Assembly (NCBI GenBank): GCA_017445925.1
Contig: JAFSRW010000051.1
Location: 1 to 64,000 of the forward strand
Direction of reading: 5' to 3'
Origin: Bacteroidaceae bacterium
GTDB lineage: Bacteria; Bacteroidota; Bacteroidia; Bacteroidales; Bacteroidaceae
DNA length: 64,000 nucleotides
Numbering within the stretch: position 1 is the stretch's first letter; each line of letters begins with the position of its first letter. Position numbers and translations under genes: made by a program. Positions 18,334 to 25,832 of the stretch are shown here, one piece after another. The notes under the pieces were generated by a model. The model was not told the origin of the DNA. It made no database searches and saw only the letters and a list, made by a program, of their open reading frames with translations.

Positions 18334-18459
18334 ATGAAAAAGGAATATTTAGTTCCAGAAATGGAAATCCTTGAACTGAAGTATTGCAAGATGCTTTGTG
18401 CAAGTGGTGACGAACCTCCATACGGTGGTCCTGGTGACGATGAGAAGGAACCAGACTAA
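18334..18459 (+). CDS. 41-residue peptide with CKMLC motif and acidic Gly/Pro tail
   Basis: ATG at 18334, stop at 18457-18459. The N-terminal part (KKEYLVPEMEILEL) is followed by YCKMLCASGDE and a Gly/Pro/Asp-rich end (YGGPGDDEKEPD). Short Bacteroidales proteins that start MKK-Y-P and carry a central ASG are common next to surface-protein genes. Their function is not known to me; a precursor-peptide role is one possibility and a structural one another. It lies between two hairpins (18254-18288 and 18495-18534), so it could be a separate small transcript. No modification enzyme is adjacent. Confidence 0.6.
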   Translation: MKKEYLVPEMEILELKYCKMLCASGDEPPYGGPGDDEKEPD

Positions 18460-18494
18460 TTTGTCACAAAGAAAATAGTAATTCCGATAAGCAT

Positions 18495-18534
18495 GCCGGA
18501 GATGCACCCCTCCTTAGGAGAATGCATCTCCGGC
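18495..18534 (+). terminator. Strong hairpin after the small peptide gene
   Basis: 12-bp arms GCCGGAGATGCA and TGCATCTCCGGC enclose an inner CTCC/GGAG pair. Only TCGCTTTG follows, so it may be a terminator or a stability or leader element for the gene at 18594. Confidence 0.6.
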
Positions 18535-18593
18535 TCGCTTTGAAAATAAGGCCTATAAGCCTTATGAGACCTAAAACTCAAAAGCAATTGAAA

Positions 18594-19433
18594 ATGAGAA
18601 AAACAATACTTACATTATTTATATTAATGGGCGGTATGCTGGGCGCTCAGGCTCAGTTGACAAAGCTGACGCTGGATGATACACAGGATCTGGTTCCCGT
18701 TATCAACGCAGCAGCAGAAGCAGGCGGTACCTACGAAGTTACCTTCAGTGATCGTCCTATCAACCTGGACTACTGGAACGTATTCTGCCTGCCCTTTGAC
18801 GTTAAGCCATCACAGATATCAAATGCGTTCGGTTATGTTGTTGTTGATTTGTTAATAAAGAACTCCGACGATGGCAACATCCACTTCGAACAGATAGTAA
18901 GCGGCACCATACCTGCCGGTACCCCGTTCATAATGAATGTGGGTAAGCTGAAGAATAAACCAACTAACTTCAATAAAGTCACATTTAAAGGTTCTAAAGC
19001 CAAGGATGGGACATACCCGGGTGTGACTCTGAAGAAAGTGCAACCGCAATATACAGAGACTGACAACAACGGCAACCGCTTCATCAGTACATTCAGTCCC
19101 ATTGAGGTCTATGGCCAGGACATCTGGTACATGTCAAAGGGCACGTGGTATGATGCCCGTAACTTCTCAGAGGAAAAGCCCGTACATCTAAAGCCCATGC
19201 GTTGCTACATCGATTTCTCCGGCAACACGGTGACTACCCGTCCCCTGATTATCATCGAGGAACCGGACGGAACAACCAGCATTGTCAGCCCTGAGGCTTT
19301 CAACGAGGGTTCTTTCAGCACGGACTTGTCGAAGGACAACAACTGGTACTCTGTTACCGGCACCCGCCTGCCGTATCAGCCCACCACCCACGGTATGTAC
19401 ATTCATCAGGGTAGGAAGGTTGTGATTAAGTAA
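18594..19433 (+). CDS. Secreted protein sharing the C-terminal module of the MBG protein
   Basis: 279 residues from the ATG at 18594 (MRKTILTLFILMGG, cleavage near AQAQ). An upstream in-frame start at 18522 lies in the hairpin and would spoil the signal peptide. The protein lacks MBG repeats and consists mainly of the module FSDRPINLDYWNVFCLPF ... DIWYMSKGTWYDARN ... IIIEEPDGTTSIVS, which aligns along its length with the last 220 residues of the protein at 12611. It ends in HGMYIHQGRKVVIK, the same tail type. Probably a surface-associated partner or a stand-alone version of the module. Function is unknown. Confidence 0.8.
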   Translation: MRKTILTLFILMGGMLGAQAQLTKLTLDDTQDLVPVINAAAEAGGTYEVTFSDRPINLDYWNVFCLPFDVKPSQISNAFGYVVVDLLIKNSDDGNIHFEQIVSGTIPAGTPFIMNVGKLKNKPTNFNKVTFKGSKAKDGTYPGVTLKKVQPQYTETDNNGNRFISTFSPIEVYGQDIWYMSKGTWYDARNFSEEKPVHLKPMRCYIDFSGNTVTTRPLIIIEEPDGTTSIVSPEAFNEGSFSTDLSKDNNWYSVTGTRLPYQPTTHGMYIHQGRKVVIK

Positions 19434-19564
19434 AGCCTCACCCCCTTAACAATTGAAAATTGAAAATTGAGGCTGCGCCTGATCTCGCTCAATCGCAGAC
19501 TTGAAAATTAAACCACGGGTCCCTGGTCACCCGTGAGGGAAGGGGGAGGTAACATAAACAAAAG

Positions 19565-19600
19565 GAACGAGGATGCGACCCATCCTCGTTCTTCTTGTTT
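19565..19600 (+). terminator. Rho-independent terminator
   Basis: Perfect 11-bp arms GAACGAGGATG / CATCCTCGTTC with loop CGACC, followed by TTCTTGTTT. It closes the 18594 gene. Confidence 0.75.
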
Positions 19601-19611
19601 ACGTTAGCAAG

Positions 19612-19811
19612 TTTATTTTGTATTCCGCTCACTTAATCGTAACATTGAGACTACGTCTCGAACTTACTCGCGCTCGGGAATAAAAATAAATGCTAGTTTA
19701 TTTTGTATTCCACTCACTTAATCGTAACATTGAGTCTGTTTCACAGCCTCGAAGATAGGCGGCACCTCGGAAATACTCAAATATATTTGGTATTTCTCTC
19801 GGTTTGCACTA
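19612..19811 (+). repeat. 200-bp direct repeat, left copy, with decayed promoter
   Basis: Identical to 21702-21901 except two positions (G/A in the TATTCCRCTC motif). It consists of two similar half-units starting TTTATTTTGTATTCC, then a CTCGAAGATAGGCGGCACC segment. The -33 TTTG (19786-19789) is kept, but the -7 position reads TAACGACA instead of TATCTTTG, so this promoter is probably dead. Confidence 0.85.
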
Positions 19812-20118
19812 ACGACAAACAATTGAATATCTGCGTTCTATGAGTTTAATCGGTACATGCATGATTTTCGAAAGTTTTTGGAAAATTTCGGAAAGTATAT
19901 GTGCTTGATAGTTAGCACTTTGTTGCTTTGGCTTGTACCGCTTCTTTTTGCTCGTCTTGAGAGTTGCTCGTTTGAATGTAATATCCCACTGGATTTCAAT
20001 GAGTTTCTCTCTGTACGCTACAATGTTTCAATTATGCTGCAAAGGTACACATTTTTCTTGAAAAACGTGCAGAATGTGCTCTTATTTTTGAATCAGAACC
20101 ATTATTGTATGATGGGAT
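19812..20118. other. Spacer without convincing gene
   Basis: A 97-codon frame exists on + but it overlaps the end of the ATPase gene and shows no protein-like features. A TACCTTTG box reads leftward at 20040-20047 but no gene follows it. This may be the remains of a lost gene between the repeat and the ATPase. Confidence 0.4.
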
Positions 20119-21387
20119 TCATTTCATCAACCATTTCCATGCAGGGATAACCTCAATAGTGCCGAAAGAGTCGGTTATGGTTTCCTCTTCGTCAAAGGTT
20201 ACTATGATGCGACGCTTGCAGGACAATCTCTTGGGCAGTTTTTGGAGTGCCTCCACCTCTCGTTTTTGGGTTTCTTCATCATGAAGAGAGTAACTGACTT
20301 GTATGGCCAGTTCTTCGTCAGGGATGTAAAAATCCACTTCATATTTGTCATTATAGAAGAAAACACGCTCGTTGTCAGGGTCATGGCTGTATGAACGGAA
20401 CAAATGCAGAGCAACGAGATTCTCCAGCAGCATGGTCTCCTTGTCAATGAGGAAGAGTCCCAGAATGCCTGAATCGATAAAGTAGTATTTGCAATTACTC
20501 TCCCTTTCAGTAAGGCTGGTTGCGTAGTTTCGAAGTCGCAGTAGCAGCCATGCCTCTTCACAATAATCCACGTATTTGATGGTGGTTGCCAAACTGAGCT
20601 TGCCTCCAACACTCGACATGAGATTATTGATGCGATTATATGAGATAGGTCGGCAAACGCTCTCTGCCATCTTTCTGACCAACACCCGGATGCCAGCCAC
20701 ATTGGTAATCTTGTTACGGGCAATGATGTCTCCCATATATATTTTCTGGTAGACGCTGCTCAAATAGTCGCGCTTGGCAGGAAGATGGGCTGCTGCGGGC
20801 AGGCCTCCATAGTTCAGATATTCATTAAAACAACGAACTACACGGGCACGCCCTTCGGTAGTTAACAGGTCAAGTTCATCGGTCGGCACACTGTGGGCAG
20901 AGAGGTACTCCTTGAAACTATAGGGGTAAACTTCGGTGGTAAGAAACCGTCCGCCCAGAGTGGTGTTGATTTCGCCAGAGAGCATCTTGGCATTTGAGCC
21001 AGTGATGAATATGGTGTATTGGGTGTCAGCCATCCTACGGGCAAACTTATGCCATCCATCGATGTTCTGTATTTCATCGAGAAAGAGCATAGGTCGTTTC
21101 CCATACATTTCTTGATGACATTCTAACAGCTGGTTGAAGTCATCGGCAGTAAAGCCATCAAGACGCTCATCCTCAAAACTCAGATAGAGCATCTCATCCC
21201 ACTTATGTCCTTCAGCGAGTAATTGCTGTATGTGGTGGTAGAGCATATAGGACTTTCCTGCCCGACGCACACCAACAAGAACTCTACATGGAAATCCATT
21301 GAGCTGAATGTTTCGAGGCTCAACGACATAACGCTCAACTTCCTGTTGGTTCTCACGAAGAATTTGTTTCAAAAACTGTTTATCCAT
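20119..21387 (-). CDS. AAA+ ATPase with DUF4143 C-terminal domain
   Basis: 422 residues, full length. Walker A GVRRAGKS (39-46), Walker B MLFLDEIQNIDGW, sensor FITGSNAKML, and the typical GGRFLTTEVYPYSFKEYL follow. The DUF4143 tail contains FYNDKYEVDFYIPDEELAIQV, the nuclease-like fold seen in this family. Members are multicopy in Bacteroidetes and have been linked only loosely to defence or DNA processing. The gene lies between two 200-bp direct repeats, and its own promoter fits TTTG-N20-TACCTTTG at 21413-21444. Role unknown. Confidence 0.88.
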   Translation of the reverse strand: MDKQFLKQILRENQQEVERYVVEPRNIQLNGFPCRVLVGVRRAGKSYMLYHHIQQLLAEGHKWDEMLYLSFEDERLDGFTADDFNQLLECHQEMYGKRPMLFLDEIQNIDGWHKFARRMADTQYTIFITGSNAKMLSGEINTTLGGRFLTTEVYPYSFKEYLSAHSVPTDELDLLTTEGRARVVRCFNEYLNYGGLPAAAHLPAKRDYLSSVYQKIYMGDIIARNKITNVAGIRVLVRKMAESVCRPISYNRINNLMSSVGGKLSLATTIKYVDYCEEAWLLLRLRNYATSLTERESNCKYYFIDSGILGLFLIDKETMLLENLVALHLFRSYSHDPDNERVFFYNDKYEVDFYIPDEELAIQVSYSLHDEETQKREVEALQKLPKRLSCKRRIIVTFDEEETITDSFGTIEVIPAWKWLMK

Positions 21388-21412
21388 CTTCTTTTGTTGT
21401 TAAAACTGGCGA

Positions 21413-21444
21413 CAAAGGTATATATTATTTAATGAACTAACAAA
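21413..21444 (-). promoter_or_regulatory. Promoter of the DUF4143 ATPase
   Basis: Minus-strand TTTG (21441-21444), exactly 20 bases, then TACCTTTG (21413-21420), with the ATG about 25 bases downstream. From 21445 to 21701 the spacer is A+T-rich and contains no gene. Confidence 0.65.
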
Positions 21445-21701
21445 CTTTTTCCTATTTTTATTCAATCCGTTAAACAAAATGATGTATTTTATGTGGTTTT
21501 TGTCCATTTTTGAATCTTTTTTGGCTATTTTTACTGATGAATATAATTCGGATTGCTGATATAAGTCATGTAGTAGGGCATTCTTGAAGTGCTATTATAT
21601 GTGCTTAGGAAAATGTGTAATTTTCAGGGATAATTTTCACTTTACTGCTCGAATTATTTCCTTCCTGCATCACAGTGAGGGAAGGGGGACTTTTATTTCG
21701 T

Positions 21702-21907
21702 TTTATTTTGTATTCCACTCACTTAATCGTAACATTGAGACTACGTCTCGAACTTACTCGCGCTCGGGAATAAAAATAAATGCTAGTTTATTTTGTATTC
21801 CGCTCACTTAATCGTAACATTGAGTCTGTTTCACAGCCTCGAAGATAGGCGGCACCTCGGAAATACTCAAATATATTTGGTATTTCTCTCGGTTTGCACT
21901 ATCTTTG
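21702..21907 (+). repeat. 200-bp direct repeat, right copy, with intact promoter
   Basis: Second copy of 19612-19811. Here the sequence continues into TATCTTTG (21900-21907), exactly 20 bases after TTTG (21876-21879), completing a Bacteroidetes promoter that drives the DUF4160/DUF2442 pair. The same promoter end is found inverted at 12166-12294. Confidence 0.8.
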
Positions 21908-21939
21908 CATCGGATAATGTAAAAAACAGAGTATTAGAT

Positions 21940-22236
21940 ATGCCTAAAATATTACTGTACATCACTGCGAAGATAATTTGGCAATTTCTCTTTTGGAATA
22001 CAGAATATAACGAGAATCGTGCCCATGTACATGTAGGTAAACGCAGTACGGAGAATCTTTGTAAAATTTGGCTGGAGCCAACAGTAGAAATAGATAAGCA
22101 AGGAGATCTGACTGACGCTCAGGCTAAAGAGGTGTTAGAAATTGCTCAGGAATATCGCGAAAGATTGCTTAACCAATGGTCTCTCTTCAAACAGGGAAAG
22201 AGAATAAAAATTATCACAGTAAAGAAAACCAAATAA
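21940..22236 (+). CDS. DUF4160 protein, putative toxin-antitoxin partner
   Basis: 98 residues from the ATG at 21940 (MPKILLYITAK); longer in-frame starts lie in the repeat promoter and are rejected. The pattern NENRAHVHVGK followed by CKIWLEP is typical of DUF4160. Ten bases separate it from the DUF2442 gene, so both are co-transcribed from the repeat-borne promoter. DUF4160/DUF2442 pairs are annotated as putative toxin-antitoxin modules; which partner is the toxin cannot be told here. Confidence 0.75.
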   Translation: MPKILLYITAKIIWQFLFWNTEYNENRAHVHVGKRSTENLCKIWLEPTVEIDKQGDLTDAQAKEVLEIAQEYRERLLNQWSLFKQGKRIKIITVKKTK

Positions 22237-22246
22237 ATAAGCGCCT

Positions 22247-22513
22247 ATGTATAAGAAAGAAGGATATTGGGATGTTAAGCCCAGAATTAAGCGACTTTCA
22301 TTTCCAAGAAGAGGAAAGTTTCAAGTTGATCTTCAGGATGGTCGCTCAGTTGTAATGCCGGTCTCTGCTTTCCCCTCGTTAAAAAAAGTGCCAACAAAGG
22401 AACGTGGCAAATGGTATCTGATAGGTGGGGGCGTTACCTGGGATTCATGCCCAGAGGTTATCCATATAGAACAAATATTGGGTAACTATGAGAACTATGC
22501 ACATGAATCTTGA
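22247..22513 (+). CDS. DUF2442 protein, putative toxin-antitoxin partner
   Basis: 88 residues. DQ-rich core FQVDLQDGRSVVMPVSAFP with GKWYLIGGGVTWDSCPEVIH, the signature of DUF2442. Ends just before intergenic repeats; a strong hairpin at 22670-22713 closes the unit. Confidence 0.75.
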   Translation: MYKKEGYWDVKPRIKRLSFPRRGKFQVDLQDGRSVVMPVSAFPSLKKVPTKERGKWYLIGGGVTWDSCPEVIHIEQILGNYENYAHES

Positions 22514-22669
22514 ACGAGGTTCGAACATACTCACAAACATTGAAAATAGATAGAAACATGCTAACAAGAAGTCTAAAGTGACGTCTTAGCCAGCTTAGCT
22601 GGCGATAACTTCTTTAACTCCTTTAACTCCTTAGCGAAGCGATAACTCCTAAACGGAACCTTGTACAAA

Positions 22670-22713
22670 AAAACTGCTGAAATGATTTAAATTCATGTCA
22701 TTTCAGCAGTTTT
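22670..22713. terminator. Bidirectional terminator
   Basis: Perfect 16-bp arms AAAACTGCTGAAATGA / TCATTTCAGCAGTTTT around a 12-base loop, with A-run on the left and T-run on the right. Confidence 0.8.
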
Positions 22714-22724
22714 CATTTCACAAA

Positions 22725-22756
22725 TTTGCTGAATTCATAGAGAATCTTTATTTTTG
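22725..22756 (+). promoter_or_regulatory. Promoter of the GH31 gene
   Basis: TTTG (22725-22728), 20 bases, TATTTTTG (22749-22756). Start near 22763, leader about 48 nt. Confidence 0.7.
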
Positions 22757-22810
22757 CGGCTGAATATAATAATAAAGACGTAACCGTATCGAATTCTTGT
22801 AATCCTACTT

Positions 22811-25681
22811 ATGAAACAGTATTATATGCTCCTTTTCATCGCTGGATGCCTGATGGCGTCCTGCGGACCCTCTGCCGTAGAGCGGACAAAGAATGTTGTG
22901 ATAGTGCAAATTGAGACTCAAGATCCGACTCAGGCACGACAAGTAGCCCTTGAGGTACTGGGAGAACGGCTGATACATGTATCGGCTACTCCGGAACGTA
23001 AATTCTCGAAAAAAGAAAGCCTTGTGGTGCTGCCACAGCAGACGAAAACCGACTTCAACGTTGAGGAGAGTGCCGACTCGGTATTCGTGCGAACCTCCAA
23101 GTTGACGGCAGCTGTCAGCCGGAAGACGGGTGTGGTACACTTCAGCGATGCCAATGGACGCCTGCTGCTGGCTGAGGACGAACAAGGACGTTCGTTCCAA
23201 CCTATAGAAGAGGAGGGTACGCATGGCTATACTGTTCAGCAGGTATTCCAGTCTGCCAGCGAGGATGAAGGACTATACGGTCTGGGACAGCACCAGTCCG
23301 ACGAGTTCAACTACAAGGGCAAGAACGAGGAGCTCTTCCAGTACAACACGAAGGTGAGCGTTCCGTTCATCGTCTCCACGGAAGGCTACGGTGTGCTTTG
23401 GGACAGCTATTCCTTCTGCCGCTTCGGTGCCCCTCAGCCCTATGTGCAGTTGGGCGAGGTCTTCGACCTGTGTGACAAGGACGGTCAAGAGGGAGCCCTC
23501 ACAGGTTCCTATGTGCCAGTACAAGGTGAAACGCTGGTGCGCCGCGAGGACTCGCTCTACTTTGAATGCAACGATCGGGCTGCACACCTGCAACGTACAG
23601 TAAACCTACCTGAAAACTTCCGTTTCGGGGGCAGCAACGTGACCTACGAGGGTGAACTTACAGCCAAAACCGACGGCGTATATCGCTTCCTGCTCTACTA
23701 TGCAGGTTATGTAAAGGTATATTTAGACGACAAACTGGTGGTACCCGAACGGTGGCGTGCTGCCTGGAACCCCAACAGTTGGAAGTTCCAGTCTGAGATG
23801 AAGGAAGGACAGCGGGTAAGTCTGCGCATTGAGTGGCTACCAGACGGTGACAAATCCTTCCTGGGATTACGTGCAATGGCTCCCGTATCAGAAGAACAAA
23901 ACCGGAAGATGACTTGGTGGAGCGAGATGCAAGACCAAATGGATTACTACTTTGTGGCTGGTGAGACGATGGATGAAGTCATCAGTGGCTATCGCACTCT
24001 CACAGGCAAGGCACCCGTGATGCCCAAGTGGGCCATGGGCTACTGGCAGAGCCGCGAACGCTACAAGACACAGGATGAACTGCTCAGTACCCTCAGCGAG
24101 TTCCGCAACCGACAGATTCCCATCGACAACATCGTGCTGGACTGGTTCTATTGGCGTGAGAATCAGTGGGGCAGCCACGAGTTCGATCCCGAACGCTTCC
24201 CCACTCCCAAGACGATGGTGGATAGTATACATGCCCTGAATGCCCATCTGATGATTTCCGTATGGCCCAAATTCTATGCCAATACAGAGCACTTCCAAGA
24301 ATTCGACAAGAACGGCTGGATGTATCGTCAGGCTATCCGCGACAGCATCCGGGACTGGGTAGGCCCAGGATATATCGGCTCGTTCTACGATGCCTATAGC
24401 GCTGATGCACGACGCCTCTTCTGGAGCCAGATGCACGAACACCTCTATCCCCTGGGCATCGATGCCTGGTGGATGGATGCCAGCGAACCGAATATAGCCG
24501 ACTGTACGGATTTTGCATACCGTCAGGAACTGTGCGGCCCTACGGCCCTCGGTCCGTCGAAGCAGTACTTCAACACTTATGCACTCATGAATGCCCAGGC
24601 GATTTATGAAGGACAGCGCGAGGCCGATCCGGACCGACGTGTATTCCTGCTGACACGTTCGGGCTTTGCCGGACTGCAGCGTTACTCCACAGCAACATGG
24701 AGCGGCGACATCGGCACACGATGGGAGGACATGAAGGCACAGATATCTGCCGGACTGAACTTCTCTGTCAGCGGTATTCCCTTCTGGACTATGGACATTG
24801 GAGGTTTCTCGGTGGAGGGACGCTACTATGCAGCAGTGGACGAGTTCAACCGAACGGGCCGTGAGAACAACGACCTGCGTGAGTGGCGTGAACTGCAGAC
24901 ACGCTGGTATCAGTTCGGAGCCTTCTGCCCACTCTTCAGGGCACATGGTCAATACCCCTTCCGCGAACCATGGAACATAGCTCCCGAAAAGCATCCTGCC
25001 TACGAATCCATGGTGTATTACCTGCGCCTTCGCTACCGTCTGATGCCTTATCTCTACTCATTAGCAGGAATGGCTTGCCATGACGACTACACGCTGATGC
25101 GTCCGCTGGTGATGGACTTCACCTCCGACCGCGAGGCACGTAATATCAGCGACCAGTTCCTCCTTGGCCCATCCCTGATGGTGGCTCCAGTCTATACTTA
25201 TGGTGCCCGCAGTCGTAGCGTATATCTTCCTGAAGGCTGTGCCTGGTACGACTTCTATACAGGTAACACAGTAGGTGGTGGCAGGCAAGATGTGGCTGCC
25301 CCATACGAGCGCATTCCGCTCTTTGTACCTGCTGGCAGCATACTTCCTGTAGGTCCTGAGGTACAATACGCTGGCGAACAGCCCAACGCTCCGCTGACAA
25401 TCTACGTATATACGGGGAAGGATGCCCACTTTACGCTTTATGAGGACGACGGTACAACCTACGCCTACGAGAACGGGAAGTTCGCTACTATCCCATTCTC
25501 CTGGGACGAAGGGACAGGAACCCTGACCATCGGGGAACGTCAGGGTGAGTTCCCCGGTATGGCTGCAAAGCGTACCTTCCGGATTGTATTTGTAAGTCCT
25601 GACAGTCCGAAGCCCTTCGGTAGCGAGGATGGAGCGATTAGCGTGGAGTATGAAGGGGATATTTTAAAGTTTAAAGTTTAG
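22811..25681 (+). CDS. GH31 alpha-xylosidase-like lipoprotein with PA14 domain
   Basis: 956 residues. A lipobox LMASC puts the lipidated cysteine at residue 18, so it is membrane-anchored. An N-terminal beta domain is interrupted by a PA14-like insert (about 270-360, GVYRFLLYYAGYVKVYLDD). The GH31 barrel follows with nucleophile D556 in WWMDASEP and acid/base D633 in WSGDI. PA14-bearing GH31 enzymes of xyloglucan loci (Bacteroides ovatus, Cellvibrio) are alpha-xylosidases that strip xylose from the non-reducing end of xyloglucan oligosaccharides. The same activity is inferred here. It has its own promoter and is followed on the same strand by the GH10 gene. Confidence 0.88.
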   Translation: MKQYYMLLFIAGCLMASCGPSAVERTKNVVIVQIETQDPTQARQVALEVLGERLIHVSATPERKFSKKESLVVLPQQTKTDFNVEESADSVFVRTSKLTAAVSRKTGVVHFSDANGRLLLAEDEQGRSFQPIEEEGTHGYTVQQVFQSASEDEGLYGLGQHQSDEFNYKGKNEELFQYNTKVSVPFIVSTEGYGVLWDSYSFCRFGAPQPYVQLGEVFDLCDKDGQEGALTGSYVPVQGETLVRREDSLYFECNDRAAHLQRTVNLPENFRFGGSNVTYEGELTAKTDGVYRFLLYYAGYVKVYLDDKLVVPERWRAAWNPNSWKFQSEMKEGQRVSLRIEWLPDGDKSFLGLRAMAPVSEEQNRKMTWWSEMQDQMDYYFVAGETMDEVISGYRTLTGKAPVMPKWAMGYWQSRERYKTQDELLSTLSEFRNRQIPIDNIVLDWFYWRENQWGSHEFDPERFPTPKTMVDSIHALNAHLMISVWPKFYANTEHFQEFDKNGWMYRQAIRDSIRDWVGPGYIGSFYDAYSADARRLFWSQMHEHLYPLGIDAWWMDASEPNIADCTDFAYRQELCGPTALGPSKQYFNTYALMNAQAIYEGQREADPDRRVFLLTRSGFAGLQRYSTATWSGDIGTRWEDMKAQISAGLNFSVSGIPFWTMDIGGFSVEGRYYAAVDEFNRTGRENNDLREWRELQTRWYQFGAFCPLFRAHGQYPFREPWNIAPEKHPAYESMVYYLRLRYRLMPYLYSLAGMACHDDYTLMRPLVMDFTSDREARNISDQFLLGPSLMVAPVYTYGARSRSVYLPEGCAWYDFYTGNTVGGGRQDVAAPYERIPLFVPAGSILPVGPEVQYAGEQPNAPLTIYVYTGKDAHFTLYEDDGTTYAYENGKFATIPFSWDEGTGTLTIGERQGEFPGMAAKRTFRIVFVSPDSPKPFGSEDGAISVEYEGDILKFKV

Positions 25682-25832
25682 AGTTTAGAGTTTAAAGTCA
25701 GTTTAATAGCTTAATAGCTTAATAGCTTAATAGCTTAAGGGTTATAGATCGGTTAGCGTTGATCGGTTAGCGGTTAGCGAGAACGAAGTTCCAATGTTCA
25801 ATGCTCAATGTTCAATGCTCAATGTTTAAGAA
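25682..25832. repeat. Short-word repeats between GH31 and GH10
   Basis: Tandem GTTTAGA, TTAATAGC, GGTTAGCG and CAATGTTCAATGCTC words. No promoter box for the GH10 gene is visible, so transcription from the GH31 promoter is likely. Confidence 0.75.

Noticed and set aside
18150-19433. Confident call of type IX secretion tails
   Set aside because: The GIYIQNGKK-type endings resemble such tails, but no type IX machinery gene is in the window, so only similarity is stated.
19857-20150. 97-codon frame on +
   Set aside because: Overlaps the real ATPase gene on the other strand, odd composition, no recognisable signal or domain.
23888-24994. Long 368-codon frame antisense to GH31
   Set aside because: Mirror of the strong GH31 coding frame; composition reflects the opposite strand.
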